This document shows positions 8,027-17,637 of a stretch of 64,000 nt of DNA, in pieces (the stretch's first letter is position 1; every line of letters begins with the position of its first letter). Below the pieces are notes generated by a model that saw only the letters and a list, made by a program, of their open reading frames with translations, did not search any database and had not been told where the DNA came from. A program made the translations under genes and the position numbers. Origin of the DNA: an uncultured Lachnospiraceae bacterium (GTDB lineage Bacteria > Bacillota > Clostridia > Lachnospirales > Lachnospiraceae); the NCBI GenBank assembly GCA_944376125.1, contig CALWBQ010000027.1, positions 1 through 64,000 on the forward strand, in the 5' to 3' direction.

Positions 8027-10168
8027 TTACAATTTCATTGTCAGGGCAATTCTCTTTTTCACTGGATCCACAGACAGAACCTTTACCTCCACAATATCGC
8101 CGACACTGACGGCCTCCAGCGGATGCTTGATGTACCGTTCTGTCATCTGGGAGATATGTACCAGCCCATCCTGGTGGACACCAATATCCACGAAAGCGCC
8201 AAAATCGATAACATTTCGAACAGTCCCCTTCAGTACCATCCCCGGTGCCAGATCCTTGATGTCCAGCACATCGGTTCTCAAAATAGGCTTTGGCATCTCC
8301 GCCCTGGGGTCTCTGGCCGGTTTCTCCAGTTCTTTTGCTATATCCATGAGAGTAATCTCTCCGATTCCCAGTTCTTGGGACATTCTTTTAGGATCCGTCA
8401 GCTTTTTGCTGATCCCCTTCAGGCCGCCTGACCGAATCTCCTCCGGCGCATATCCCAGTTTAGCCAACAGCTTTCCTGCCGCCTCATAAGTCTCCGGGTG
8501 GACGGAGGTGCCATCCAGAGGGTTATCTCCTCCTTTGATCCTCATAAAGCCTGCGCACTGCTCAAAAGCCTTTGGCCCCAGCTTAGCCACCTTCAAAAGC
8601 TGGCGGCGGTTGGTAAACGCACCGTTCTCCTCCCGATATGCCACGATATTTTTTGCCAGAGCTTTGCTGATACCTGAAATATATTCCAAAAGGGAAGCGC
8701 TGGCAGTGTTTAGGTCCACGCCTACTTTGTTGACGCAGTCCTCTACCACACCGCCAAGAGTCTCACTCAAATGCTTCTGATTCATATCGTGCTGATACTG
8801 GCCCACTCCGATGGATTTGGGATCGATCTTGACCAGCTCTGCCAGAGGATCCTGCAGCCGCCTGGCAATGGAGACCGCGCTTCTCTGTCCTACATCAAAT
8901 TTAGGAAATTCCTCGGCAGCCAGCTTGCTGGCAGAATATACGGAAGCCCCCGCCTCATTTACAATCACATACTGCACCGGATCCGGTATTTCTTTCAGCA
9001 GCTCCACAATTATCTGCTCAGACTCTCTGGAGGCAGTGCCGTTCCCTACCGAAATCAGGGTAATATGGTATTTCTTAATCAGATTTTTCAGAATTTTCTT
9101 GGACTCCTCCACTTTATTCTGAGGCGCAGTCGGGTAGATCACTACAGTGTCCAGAACTTTCCCCGTCTCATCCACTACAGCCAGTTTGCATCCTGTTCGG
9201 AAGGCTGGATCCCATCCCAGGACCACCCGCCCCTCAATAGGCGGCTGCATCAAAAGCTGCTCCAGATTCTTGGCAAACACTTTGATGGCTCCATCCTCCG
9301 CTTTTTCCGTCAGGCTTCCCCTTATCTCTCTCTCAATCGCCGGAGCGATCAGCCGGTCGTAACTGTCCTCCACAGTCTCCTTTAAAACGGGGGATGTGTA
9401 GGGATTGTCTCTGATGATGGTCTTCTTTTCCAGGTAGCGCAGGATCTGATCTCTGGGCGCCGTGATCTTAACTGTCAGAATTTTTTCCTTCTCACCGCGG
9501 TTTAAGGCCAAAATCCTGTGACCTGCAGCTTTCTTTAAAGGCTCTTCATGGCTATAATACATTTCATAGACAGACGAAACCGTCTCATCCTTCGCCGCAG
9601 ATACGATGGTTCCCTGATCCATGGTGACTTTCCTGATATAAGTCCGGTATTCGGCCTGATCCGAGATCATCTCTGCCAGAATATCCTGGGCTCCCTGAAT
9701 GGCCTCCTGGGCTGTCCCCGCGCCTTTCTCCTCTGATACATAGTCCTGAGCCGCATGTTCCACAGGTTCCCTGAGCTGCTGGAGAAGAATCAGATTGGCA
9801 AGGGGCTCCAGCCCCTTCTCCTTGGCCACAGTCGCCCTGGTTCGCCGCTTGGGACGGTAGGGTCTGTACAAATCCTCCACAGCCACCAGAGTAGAGGCAT
9901 CTAATATCTGCTTTTCCAGTTCCGGCGTCAGCTTCTCCTGTTCCCGAATCGATGCAAGAACCTGCTCTTTCTTTTCCTCCAGATTTCTGAGGTAGCGCAG
10001 CCGTTCATCCAGATTCCGCAGCACCTCATCATTCAGGGACCCGGTTGCCTCCTTGCGGTATCTGGCAATAAACGGGATTGTATTTCCCTCATCAATTAGT
10101 TTGACAGCCGCCTCTGCCTGATGGCGGCCGATTTTTAGTTCTTCCTGCAATACTTTTATAATATCCAT
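8027..10168 (-). CDS. tex: Tex family RNA-binding transcription accessory protein
   Basis: A 713-aa protein of normal Tex length. It has an N-terminal helical region, a YqgF-like RNase H fold (VLGWDPAFRTGCKLAVVD), helix-hairpin-helix repeats (SASLLEYISGISKALAKNI) and a C-terminal S1 RNA-binding domain from about residue 637 (GMVLKGTVRNVIDFGAFVDI). Tex binds nucleic acid and affects transcription; its exact role in clostridia is not settled. It is the first gene of the tex-tsaE-tsaB-rimI run. AAGGA lies seven bases before the ATG. Confidence 0.93.
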   Translation of the reverse strand: MDIIKVLQEELKIGRHQAEAAVKLIDEGNTIPFIARYRKEATGSLNDEVLRNLDERLRYLRNLEEKKEQVLASIREQEKLTPELEKQILDASTLVAVEDLYRPYRPKRRTRATVAKEKGLEPLANLILLQQLREPVEHAAQDYVSEEKGAGTAQEAIQGAQDILAEMISDQAEYRTYIRKVTMDQGTIVSAAKDETVSSVYEMYYSHEEPLKKAAGHRILALNRGEKEKILTVKITAPRDQILRYLEKKTIIRDNPYTSPVLKETVEDSYDRLIAPAIEREIRGSLTEKAEDGAIKVFAKNLEQLLMQPPIEGRVVLGWDPAFRTGCKLAVVDETGKVLDTVVIYPTAPQNKVEESKKILKNLIKKYHITLISVGNGTASRESEQIIVELLKEIPDPVQYVIVNEAGASVYSASKLAAEEFPKFDVGQRSAVSIARRLQDPLAELVKIDPKSIGVGQYQHDMNQKHLSETLGGVVEDCVNKVGVDLNTASASLLEYISGISKALAKNIVAYREENGAFTNRRQLLKVAKLGPKAFEQCAGFMRIKGGDNPLDGTSVHPETYEAAGKLLAKLGYAPEEIRSGGLKGISKKLTDPKRMSQELGIGEITLMDIAKELEKPARDPRAEMPKPILRTDVLDIKDLAPGMVLKGTVRNVIDFGAFVDIGVHQDGLVHISQMTERYIKHPLEAVSVGDIVEVKVLSVDPVKKRIALTMKL

Positions 10169-10273
10169 ATTCCATTCCTTTTCGCCGTTTTCTGTCTCAG
10201 CTGCTTCTGCTGACCAGCCTATTATAGTTCATAGCAAAAACTTATGCAAGCAATACGTCCCGGCAGACAGTCC

Positions 10274-12091
10274 CTACGGCAAAAACAGGGAGGGATCTCG
10301 GTTTGTCCCAAACATATTATAGTACTGCAGCAGCTCAAGCTGGTGGAATACCGGATATTCCTTCTTTTCTGTCCAGTCCGTCCAGCTCTCCCACTCATAG
10401 TCGCTGTTGTAATATCCAAACATATGAACCACCGGGGCCGACTGATACAAGGTGCCCAAAAAAGCCGTGTAATCCGTAAGTCCCAGGTTCGCCCGCTCCA
10501 GAATCGCGCTGGAAAAATACATGACGCTCATCTTCTCATCTGTTCTGCTGTCCGTCTCATAATTGGTCCAGATTAAAAACGGCGTAATATACCGCCTTAG
10601 AAGCTGCTCTGGAGGGAGCTCACTAAGAGGGGCTCCATAGAGGGCTTCATAAAATTCCGTCTCTACGCTGGGCTGATGATCCCCGAAGAGAACGATCATC
10701 GTAGGCTCATTGATCTGGCTGTAATACTCAATCAGATATTGGAGGGCCAGATCAGATTCTCTCATTAAAGACAAATACTGTTCTGTCATAGGCATGTCGT
10801 CCAGCTCTGTCAGGTGAACGGTTGACTCATACTCTGCCTCGTAGCCGCCATGATTCTGCATTGTCACATTGAAGATAAACAGCGGGGAGCCCTCATCTTT
10901 TTCCTCAGTCAAGTCAATGATTTTCTGGTAATCTCCCTGATCGGTAGTATAATTGCGGAGCTGAGGAGCATCCTGAAAATACTCTAAGCCGTAAAACTCG
11001 TCAAAGCCCATATGTTCGTATACCGTTTCCCGGTTCCAATTGCCTTTGGGGTATGGGTGCAGGGCAACTGTGCGGTAGCCGTAATTTTTTAAAATCAGCG
11101 GCAGTGAGTACTCTGGATTTCGGGTGTAAATCTGAAACGGCACGGAGTTCTCCGGCGCAAAGGCCATAGAATTCCCAGTGAGAAACTCATACTCTGTATT
11201 GCAGGTCATAGAGCCGAAAACCGGCACATACGCCTCCCCTTTTATACAGTTTTCTGAGAGGGAATCATAAAAAGAGAGAAACGGGATATCCGTAGCGAAA
11301 TCCGCTATCACCCGCAGATCAGAAAAGCTCTCGTTCATAATGCAGATAATATTCTCGGGGATAATGTCGGTATTCGCTGCCCACTCAAGCTCCATCTCCC
11401 CCTTTGTCTCTTCGATCTCCGCCTGGAGCTCACGGACCGCAGAGGCAGAGTACCCCTCCGGTGCCTCTACCGTCAGGTAGCCTGCCAGCCGGAGGGTTGA
11501 CACTAGATAGCCGTACTCCGCATAGGAGGCCGCCGGATCCCACATGCCGATCTCAATCTGAAAGCGGCTTATGCTGTCATGGAAAAACCCCGTTATCCCC
11601 ACAGCCGTTATCCCCACCATAGCAGCCGCAGCTGCAAGATGCTTTTTCCAGGAATGTATTTTAACTGGAAATTTCCAAACCAGAATCCCCCAAACCGCCA
11701 AAACCACAGCGGAGGCCACCATGGCGAAAGATGGAACATACTGATAATTTCCCGCCACTGTGGCCGCTGTCCGAACTGCCATGATGTCCCACAGCATAAT
11801 CGGGCGGCTTCGGAACTGCACTACAAAATATTCGGCTGCGCTCCATATAAAAAAGATCACATTCAGGGCAAGGTAAGAGAACCTCATGGAATTTGTAACT
11901 GCGAACGCAGTGAGATAGACCAGAACAAACAGAATCAAATTCAGAACCAGATAAATCCCCCGCACTGTCAAAAGATTTCCTGTTGTCCACTCAAATAGGA
12001 CATACATCAAGAGAGGGGTCGCTATCAGCACTGCGATGCTGATGATCTCCGTCCGACTTATTTTTTTCCATTTCCTCCATACCGCTTCCAA
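10274..12091 (-). CDS. LTA synthase/sulfatase-fold membrane enzyme
   Basis: A 605-aa protein with about five N-terminal membrane helices followed by an extracellular alkaline-phosphatase-superfamily domain. IMNESFSD supplies the metal-binding Glu, GSMTCNTEYEF contains the threonine nucleophile position of LtaS-type enzymes, and LFGDHQPS supplies the second metal site. The likely reaction is transfer of a phosphoglycerol-type group to a surface polymer; the acceptor is unknown. The start is a TTG, chosen because GGAGGG lies nine bases upstream and no in-frame ATG is better placed. It stands alone between tex and a divergent gene. Confidence 0.85.
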   Translation of the reverse strand: MEAVWRKWKKISRTEIISIAVLIATPLLMYVLFEWTTGNLLTVRGIYLVLNLILFVLVYLTAFAVTNSMRFSYLALNVIFFIWSAAEYFVVQFRSRPIMLWDIMAVRTAATVAGNYQYVPSFAMVASAVVLAVWGILVWKFPVKIHSWKKHLAAAAAMVGITAVGITGFFHDSISRFQIEIGMWDPAASYAEYGYLVSTLRLAGYLTVEAPEGYSASAVRELQAEIEETKGEMELEWAANTDIIPENIICIMNESFSDLRVIADFATDIPFLSFYDSLSENCIKGEAYVPVFGSMTCNTEYEFLTGNSMAFAPENSVPFQIYTRNPEYSLPLILKNYGYRTVALHPYPKGNWNRETVYEHMGFDEFYGLEYFQDAPQLRNYTTDQGDYQKIIDLTEEKDEGSPLFIFNVTMQNHGGYEAEYESTVHLTELDDMPMTEQYLSLMRESDLALQYLIEYYSQINEPTMIVLFGDHQPSVETEFYEALYGAPLSELPPEQLLRRYITPFLIWTNYETDSRTDEKMSVMYFSSAILERANLGLTDYTAFLGTLYQSAPVVHMFGYYNSDYEWESWTDWTEKKEYPVFHQLELLQYYNMFGTNRDPSLFLP

Positions 12092-12324
12092 GTCTAATAT
12101 CCCTCCGCCAGCAAATTTAACATTTTCTTAATATCTTTGAATTTTATCATTGCCATCTGCCGCCGTCAATATTCTCCCCGGAAATTCACCATTTTTTCAC
12201 AATCCATAGCTCCTGCTCTCCGCTGTTTCGCCCCGATACCCCTGTTCTGCCAGTGGACAACGCGGTTTTTTCGTGTTACAATACATTTTGATTTTCATTT
12301 TCGGTTTTTGAAGGGAGGAACACT

Positions 12325-12783
12325 ATGTCAGACTATAATCATGGCAATAACTATAATGAACCGCAAAACGAACAGGAGTCAGACCAGAATTCCTATTACC
12401 ATATGCCGGACTATAACAATTCCAACCAAGGGTACTACGGGTATCAGCAGAATGATCCCGGTCAGCAGAACCGCCCTCCCAGGCAAGAGAACAATCCCAT
12501 GGCCATCACTTCCATGCTCCTGGGCATCTTTTCCCTTGTCACCTGCTGTGCCTCCCCGCTGGGGATTGTTCTGGGGATCGTGAGCATTGTTTTGGCAATT
12601 CTTTCTAAGAAAGGCCAGCCGATGTCCGGCTTTGCCATTGCCGGGATTGTACTTTCCGCTATCGGCATCCTGATGAGCCTTCTGTTTTTTGCGTATTATA
12701 TGCTGGTTCTCTCTCTTATGAAAGATCCCGAGTACGCGGCACTGTTTAATAGCCTTTTGAAGCAGTATCAATCATTTCAATAA
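12325..12783 (+). CDS. DUF4190-type membrane protein with Asn/Gln/Tyr-rich tail
   Basis: A 152-aa protein. Residues 1 to about 55 are a disordered tail rich in Asn, Gln, Tyr and Pro. Two hydrophobic segments follow, in the DUF4190-like pattern (AITSMLLGIFSLVTCC and GFAIAGIVLSAIGIL). No catalytic motif is visible and the function is unknown. GGGAGG lies six bases before the ATG. It is transcribed towards a DUF2752 gene, and both end in one shared hairpin. Confidence 0.8.
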   Translation: MSDYNHGNNYNEPQNEQESDQNSYYHMPDYNNSNQGYYGYQQNDPGQQNRPPRQENNPMAITSMLLGIFSLVTCCASPLGIVLGIVSIVLAILSKKGQPMSGFAIAGIVLSAIGILMSLLFFAYYMLVLSLMKDPEYAALFNSLLKQYQSFQ

Positions 12784-12835
12784 ACCTTCAGATTCTGCCT
12801 CGCGGCAGAAACGTGCGCCGTCAGGCGCACTGCCG

Positions 12836-12875
12836 AAAGGGACCGCGCCTTCTTACAAAAGCGCGGTCCCTTTTA
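12836..12875. terminator. Bidirectional terminator between convergent genes
   Basis: A perfect 13-base stem AAAGGGACCGCGC / GCGCGGTCCCTTT with a 12-base loop has T-runs on both strands. The stop codon and last codons of the minus-strand DUF2752 gene are inside the hairpin. Two smaller hairpins (CTGCCTCGCGGCAG; GTGCGCCGTCAGGCGCAC) precede it at 12796-12831. Confidence 0.85.
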
Positions 12876-13191
12876 CAATCAGCATATAATTCTTAAATAT
12901 CCAGTTTGCCCCGACGACCAGGAGAGCCCCTATCGTCCAAAATCGGTACCTCTTCTCGAATCCCTCAACCGGCCTTCGCCGAATCTTCCCCCAGATCCAC
13001 AGTGCGGCCTCAGCTCCTGCCGCAGCCGCCATATAGAGGACAAAGGGATGGTAATACAAGCTGGCCTTCCAATTTCCGGTCAGCAATGCCATGACCGCCC
13101 GGGTTCCCCCGCAGCCAGGACAGTACAGACCAGTCAAAAAGTGAAATGGACAGGGCAGCGAGCCAAGCACCTCGGCTGCATCTTTTATCAT
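12853..13191 (-). CDS. DUF2752 membrane protein
   Basis: A 112-aa protein with the DUF2752 signature CPGCGGTRA near residue 26 and two or three membrane helices. The biochemical role of the family is unknown. The start is uncertain. The frame is open to 13269 inside lysC, but no start has a clear ribosome site. I chose the ATG at 13191 because it places the conserved CPFHFLTGLYCPGCG block near the N terminus, as is usual. It may be translated by coupling to lysC, which ends at 13208. Confidence 0.78.
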   Translation of the reverse strand: MIKDAAEVLGSLPCPFHFLTGLYCPGCGGTRAVMALLTGNWKASLYYHPFVLYMAAAAGAEAALWIWGKIRRRPVEGFEKRYRFWTIGALLVVGANWIFKNYMLIVKGTALL

Positions 13192-13207
13192 ATTCCAGAT
13201 CAAGCCG

Positions 13208-14416
13208 TCATTCTGCCAGGTCAAATGCATCATGTACCAGACGCATAGCCCTGTTGGCATCATTCTCATCGATCAGGACTGTGATTCTGATCTCAGAGGT
13301 AGCGATCATCTTAATGTTGACATTTCCATTGGCCAGGGCCTCAAACATTTTTGCAGCCACGCCTGGATTGCTGACCATCCCGGCTCCGATAATAGACACT
13401 TTTGCTACCGTTTCATCGTACGTAATCCGGCTTCCTGTCATCATTTCCAGATTGTCATTCAGGATATCCAATGTCTCTGCCAGATCCGTTCTCGCCACAG
13501 TAAAGGAAATGTCTTTCGTCCCCTCCCGGCCCACTGACTGGATAATAATATCTACGTTAATCTGATTTTTAGCCAGCATATTAAAAATTCGGAAGGCAAT
13601 TCCCGGCTTATCCTGAACCCCCAGCACCGAGATCCTGGCTGTGTTTCGATCCACAGCCACGCCGCTTACTAACATACGCTCCACTTTTGTTTCCTCCTTT
13701 ACAATGGTTCCCGGCGCATTAGTAAGGCTGGATAGAACCACCAGCTCCACACCGTATTTTTTCGCCATCTCCACGGAACGGTTATGAAGGACTTTCGCCC
13801 CGAGAGATGCAAATTCCAGCATCTCGTCATATGATACCTCGGGCAGCTTTCTTGCATTCGGCACGATTCTCGGATCTGCTGTATAGACCCCTTCCACATC
13901 CGTATAGATCTCACACCGGTCTGCATGGAGGGCAGCCGCTATCGCCACCGCTGTCGTGTCAGATCCTCCCCTTCCCAAAGTCGTCATATCGTCGTAACGA
14001 TTGATCCCCTGAAAACCGGTGACAATCACGATCTTTCGCGCATCCAGCTCATGCCGTATCCGCTCCGCTTCAATTTTTTTCAGCTTGGCTTTGGTGTAGG
14101 CACCGGTAGTTCTCATTGCCACCTGCGCCGCGTTCAGCGAGATAGCCGGAACGCCCAGGGAATGCATCGCCATAGCCATCAGCGCCACAGAGACCTGTTC
14201 CCCTGTAACCAGCAGCATATCCAATTCCCGCTTAGGCGGATTGTAATCAATCTCATGGGCTTTGGTCAGAAGCTGATCTGTCGTCTTTCCCATAGCCGAC
14301 AGCACCACAATTATGTCATGGCCCTTCTCATAGTCCTCAATACAGCGCTTTGCCACGTTAAAGAGCTTTTCTTTATCTGCAACGGAACTCCCGCCGAATT
14401 TCTTTACAATTAACAT
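13208..14416 (-). CDS. lysC: Aspartate kinase
   Basis: The 402-aa enzyme phosphorylates aspartate, the entry to lysine, threonine and methionine synthesis. The kinase domain opens with KKFGGSSVAD at residue 5 and contains GRGGSDTTAVA near 150. Two C-terminal ACT domains follow from about residue 265, with VGREGTKDISFTVAR in the first, and would bind the feedback amino acids. It is monofunctional. It follows hom after a 54-base gap, forming an ACT protein-hom-lysC group. Confidence 0.95.
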   Translation of the reverse strand: MLIVKKFGGSSVADKEKLFNVAKRCIEDYEKGHDIIVVLSAMGKTTDQLLTKAHEIDYNPPKRELDMLLVTGEQVSVALMAMAMHSLGVPAISLNAAQVAMRTTGAYTKAKLKKIEAERIRHELDARKIVIVTGFQGINRYDDMTTLGRGGSDTTAVAIAAALHADRCEIYTDVEGVYTADPRIVPNARKLPEVSYDEMLEFASLGAKVLHNRSVEMAKKYGVELVVLSSLTNAPGTIVKEETKVERMLVSGVAVDRNTARISVLGVQDKPGIAFRIFNMLAKNQINVDIIIQSVGREGTKDISFTVARTDLAETLDILNDNLEMMTGSRITYDETVAKVSIIGAGMVSNPGVAAKMFEALANGNVNIKMIATSEIRITVLIDENDANRAMRLVHDAFDLAE

Positions 14417-14470
14417 GGTTTCCTCCTGTGTATCCCTTGAGACAAAGGGAATTTCTGCCGGACAGTGCGG

Positions 14471-15730
14471 TTACTCCGCCCGGATCACCTGGAGAATTGT
14501 CCCCTTGCCTCCAAGCTGGCTCTCCAGAGCCGCCTTTCTCCGGTTAAATTCAGTCTCTGTCATAGGGCCAGTTAAAAATGCAAACTCAGCCATTCCGTCG
14601 ATTTTAACCGATTCTCCCGGTCCCATCTGGCTTTCTGCCTGACGGACAGCGTTCTCCCCGCTCTCTCCTATCCGGACGAAATAGCGGAAAACCGCCTGAT
14701 CCAGAGCCTCAACGGACTGCTTTTCATCCGTCCAGCCCAAAGGAATGTTTTCATCCATAAATTGAGCAGCCTCAATCATATCGGCAACTACAGCGCTGGC
14801 CGTAGGGAGCTTTCCAGCCCCGCTTCCATAGAGCATAGACACGCCCAGCATGTTCCCCTTTATCACAATTCCATTATAAACATCGCTGACAGAATACAGA
14901 GGATTCTCCGGCCCGATCATTACAGGGGCCACAAAGGCCGTCACCCTGCCATCCTCGATGCGGCTTGAACCCAGCAGCTTGATGGATTTCCCCAGCTTTT
15001 CTGCATATTTAAAATCTACGTCTGTGACAGCTGTGATTCCCTCCGTCGGGATATCCTGGTAGTCCACTTCTTTTCCAGTCGCCATAGCAGTCAGAATTGC
15101 CAGCTTCCGGCAGGTGTCATGGCCTTCCACATCCGCCTCCGGATTTCTCTCTGCATAGCCTAGATCCTGAGCCTCTTTTAAGGCTGACTCAAAAGTCTCG
15201 CCAAAGCGGTCCATCTTAGTCAGAATATAGTTGGTGGTCCCATTTAAAATTCCAGTGATCTCCTGGAGTTTTTCTCCGCTCAGGCAGCGATACATGGTCC
15301 GGATCACCGGGATACCGCCTCCCGTGCTGGCCTCAAACATAAAATTCACCTGTTTCTCCCTGGCTATCTGCAGCAGCTCTGTCCCACAGGCTGCCACCAG
15401 AGCCTTATTGGAGGTCGCCACATGTTTCCCTGCCAGCAGACAATCCCTGACAAATTCATAGGCTGGATGAACGCCGCCCATCGTCTCCACCACGATCCTT
15501 ACATCCGGATCATTTACGATCACTGCCAGGTCATGGACGACTTTGTCTTCCACCGGAGACCCCGGAAAATCCCTGAGATCCAGAACATATTTTAAACGCA
15601 GCTCCCTGCCAGTCTTTCTGATGATTTCTTCTCTGTTTTTTTCCAAAATTTCAGCTACACCGGAACCGATGGTTCCATATCCCATCACCGCCGTAGCGAT
15701 CACTTCCGTTTTTCTCTCTGTTGTTTCCAT
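14471..15730 (-). CDS. hom: Homoserine dehydrogenase
   Basis: Reduces aspartate semialdehyde to homoserine. At 419 aa it has an N-terminal Rossmann motif GYGTIGSGVAEIL near residue 17, catalytic-domain blocks GILNGTTNYILT and AERNPEADVEGHD, and a C-terminal ACT region from about residue 340. The frame extends upstream to 15793, but GGAAGGGG lies seven bases before the ATG at 15730, so I take that start. It is 37 bases downstream of the ACT-domain protein gene. Confidence 0.94.
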   Translation of the reverse strand: METTERKTEVIATAVMGYGTIGSGVAEILEKNREEIIRKTGRELRLKYVLDLRDFPGSPVEDKVVHDLAVIVNDPDVRIVVETMGGVHPAYEFVRDCLLAGKHVATSNKALVAACGTELLQIAREKQVNFMFEASTGGGIPVIRTMYRCLSGEKLQEITGILNGTTNYILTKMDRFGETFESALKEAQDLGYAERNPEADVEGHDTCRKLAILTAMATGKEVDYQDIPTEGITAVTDVDFKYAEKLGKSIKLLGSSRIEDGRVTAFVAPVMIGPENPLYSVSDVYNGIVIKGNMLGVSMLYGSGAGKLPTASAVVADMIEAAQFMDENIPLGWTDEKQSVEALDQAVFRYFVRIGESGENAVRQAESQMGPGESVKIDGMAEFAFLTGPMTETEFNRRKAALESQLGGKGTILQVIRAE

Positions 15731-15767
15731 CTGTCTGCCCCTTCCTCGAATCATTTTCTGCGCTCCG

Positions 15768-16211
15768 CTATTCTCTGGCCAATATCTTGACAAAGCGAAT
15801 GCCTTTCATTGTCTCCATCTCCTCGATCATAGCGGAAACATCGCCTGTCTGACTCCTGATCTCAACGCTCAGCGTCAGCATAGCCACTCCGTTTACCGGG
15901 ATGCTCTGATGAATCGTCAGAATATTTGCCTTGTACACCGCTACCACGTGAAGCAGATCTGACAGAAGCCCTTGTTCGTCATCCATCTGAATCGTCAGCG
16001 TAATCGTCTTTCCTTTCGCATTGTCATAGAAAGGAAAAATATCATCCTTATATTTGTAGAAAGAGCTTCGGCTGATCCCCACCTTCTCTGTGGCTTCCTG
16101 CACCGTCATCGCTCTCTCAGACTCCAAAAGTTTCTTTGCTTCTACTACCCGGAGAAGTACTTCCGGAACTGCCCTCTGTTTTAACACGAAATATTTATTT
16201 TCTTTCTCCAT
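15768..16211 (-). CDS. ACT domain protein (PheB/UPF0735 type)
   Basis: A 147-aa protein. A helix-turn-helix-like segment near residues 40-60 (VQEATEKVGISRSSFYKYKDDIF) is followed by a C-terminal ACT domain (LTIQMDDEQGLLSDLLHVVA). Proteins of this design are often annotated PheB-like; the position directly upstream of hom suggests a regulatory role in aspartate-family synthesis, which is inference. A longer frame reaches 16301, but GGAAAAGAGG lies before the ATG at 16211. A clear promoter precedes it. Confidence 0.88.
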   Translation of the reverse strand: MEKENKYFVLKQRAVPEVLLRVVEAKKLLESERAMTVQEATEKVGISRSSFYKYKDDIFPFYDNAKGKTITLTIQMDDEQGLLSDLLHVVAVYKANILTIHQSIPVNGVAMLTLSVEIRSQTGDVSAMIEEMETMKGIRFVKILARE

Positions 16212-16272
16212 TGCTGCCTCTTTTCCGCCCTCTTGTGTCCGTCTGAAAAATACATTTGTGCTCACGAAAAAG

Positions 16273-16301
16273 ATATTATCACATTTGTATGAAGTGTGCA
16301 A
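16273..16301 (-). promoter_or_regulatory. Promoter of ACT protein-hom-lysC
   Basis: Minus-strand -35 TTGCAC (16296-16301) and -10 TAATAT (16273-16278) have a 17-base spacer, about 60 bases before the ACT protein start. Confidence 0.65.
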
Positions 16302-16336
16302 CCAATTTTCGCCAAAAAGTTATATCCCTATCTGTC

Positions 16337-16376
16337 AAAAATGCCGCCTGGAGACCGCGTGTTGAGTCTCCGGCAG
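16337..16376 (-). terminator. prfB terminator
   Basis: On the minus strand the stem TGCCGGAGAC / GTCTCCAGGCGGCA is followed by TTTTTG, 18 bases after the prfB stop. Confidence 0.8.
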
Positions 16377-16393
16377 CACTTTTCATCTCATTT

Positions 16394-17531
16394 TTAATCT
16401 GCCATCTGGGCATGTTTATCCGGACAGCCCAGGCTCAGCCATTTCAAGTAGGCACTGATGAAGGGATCCAGATTCCCATTGAGGACGCTGTCGGCATTGC
16501 CGCTCTCCTCCCCGGTCCGGTGATCCTTCACCATAGTGTAAGGCTGAAGCACATAGGAACGAATCTGGTTGCCCCAGCCGATTTCCTTTACCTCGCCTCG
16601 AATATCGGACAATTTTTCCGCATTCTCCTGCTGTTTGAGCATATACAGCTTTGCCTTCAGCATCTGCATAGCCTTATCTTTATTCTGGAACTGAGAGCGC
16701 TCGTTCTGGCACTGAACCACGATCCCTGTCGGAATATGGGTAATGCGGATCGCCGAGGAAGTTTTGTTGATATGCTGGCCGCCTGCACCGCTGGAACGGT
16801 AGGTGTCGATCCGCAGATCATCCGGATTGATCTCCACATCCAAATCCTCCTCAATATCCGGCATCACATCACAGGATACAAAGGAAGTCTGGCGTTTTCC
16901 AGCAGCGTTAAAAGGTGAGATTCTCACCAGGCGGTGAACTCCCCGCTCTGATTTCAGATAGCCGAAAGCATTCTCCCCATTGATCTGAACCGTTACAGAC
17001 TTGATGCCTGCCTCATCTCCATCCAGGAAGTCCAGAACTTCCACCGAGTAGCCCTTGGATTCCGCCCAGCGGCAGTACATCCGGTACAGCATGCTGCACC
17101 AGTCACAGGACTCTGTCCCGCCGGCTCCCGCATTGAGACGGAGAATGGCATTGCACTTATCGTACTCTCCAGTCAGAAGGGTAGACAGCCTCATCGCCTC
17201 CAGCTTCTGGGAAAGCTCATCCAGCATAGTCTGAATCTCCGGTATGACATCCGGATCATTCTCCTCGTAGCCCATCTCAATCATCAGCTCGATTTCCTCG
17301 TAAAGATCTTCCAGATGCTTATAGCCCTCCACTGTATCCTTTAAATGCTTTGCTTCTTTTACAATCTTGGTGGAGCGCTCAGTGTCCTCCCAGAAGCTGG
17401 GCTCCTCCATACTTTTATCTAACTCATCGATTCTCCTTAACTTTGCATCTAAGTTAAAGTGAATCCCTCACTTCCACTAATGGTTTTTTAAATGTGGACA
17501 GTGTATACTTAAACTGATCCAGCTCTACCAC
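16394..17531 (-). CDS. prfB: Peptide chain release factor 2 (programmed +1 frameshift)
   Basis: RF2 ends translation at UGA and UAA. The stop-recognition SPF is at about residues 205-207 and GGQ at about 250-252. The frame is interrupted. Translation begins at GTG 17531, reads 25 codons (MVELDQFKYTLSTF...VRDSL) and meets TAA at 17454-17456. A +1 slip on CTT (17457-17459) joins it to NLDAKLRRIDELDKS and the remaining frame, giving 378 aa in total. GAGGG lies five bases before the slip codon as an internal ribosome-binding signal. This is the known RF2 autoregulatory site, but the in-frame stop is TAA rather than the usual TGA. secA lies upstream. Confidence 0.93.
17453..17470 (-). promoter_or_regulatory. 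prfB +1 recoding site
   Basis: Minus-strand GAGGG-ATTCA-CTT-TAA-C. CTT is the slippery leucine codon, TAA the zero-frame stop and AAC the first +1 codon. Protein similarity continues across the slip (VRDSL then NLDAKLRRIDEL). Confidence 0.85.
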
Positions 17532-17637
17532 AAGTTTCACCCGCTTTCTATAATTTATCGTGAACAAGCCGCGCGGCAGTTATCTGACTTCTCCTCATTG
17601 GATACGCCTGCATCAGCATGCATATCCGCCTGCTGAA

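Noticed and set aside
16394..17531. prfB as a frameshifted pseudogene
   Set aside because: The break is exactly at a CTT-stop slip site with an upstream ribosome-like signal, and both parts match RF2; programmed recoding explains it.
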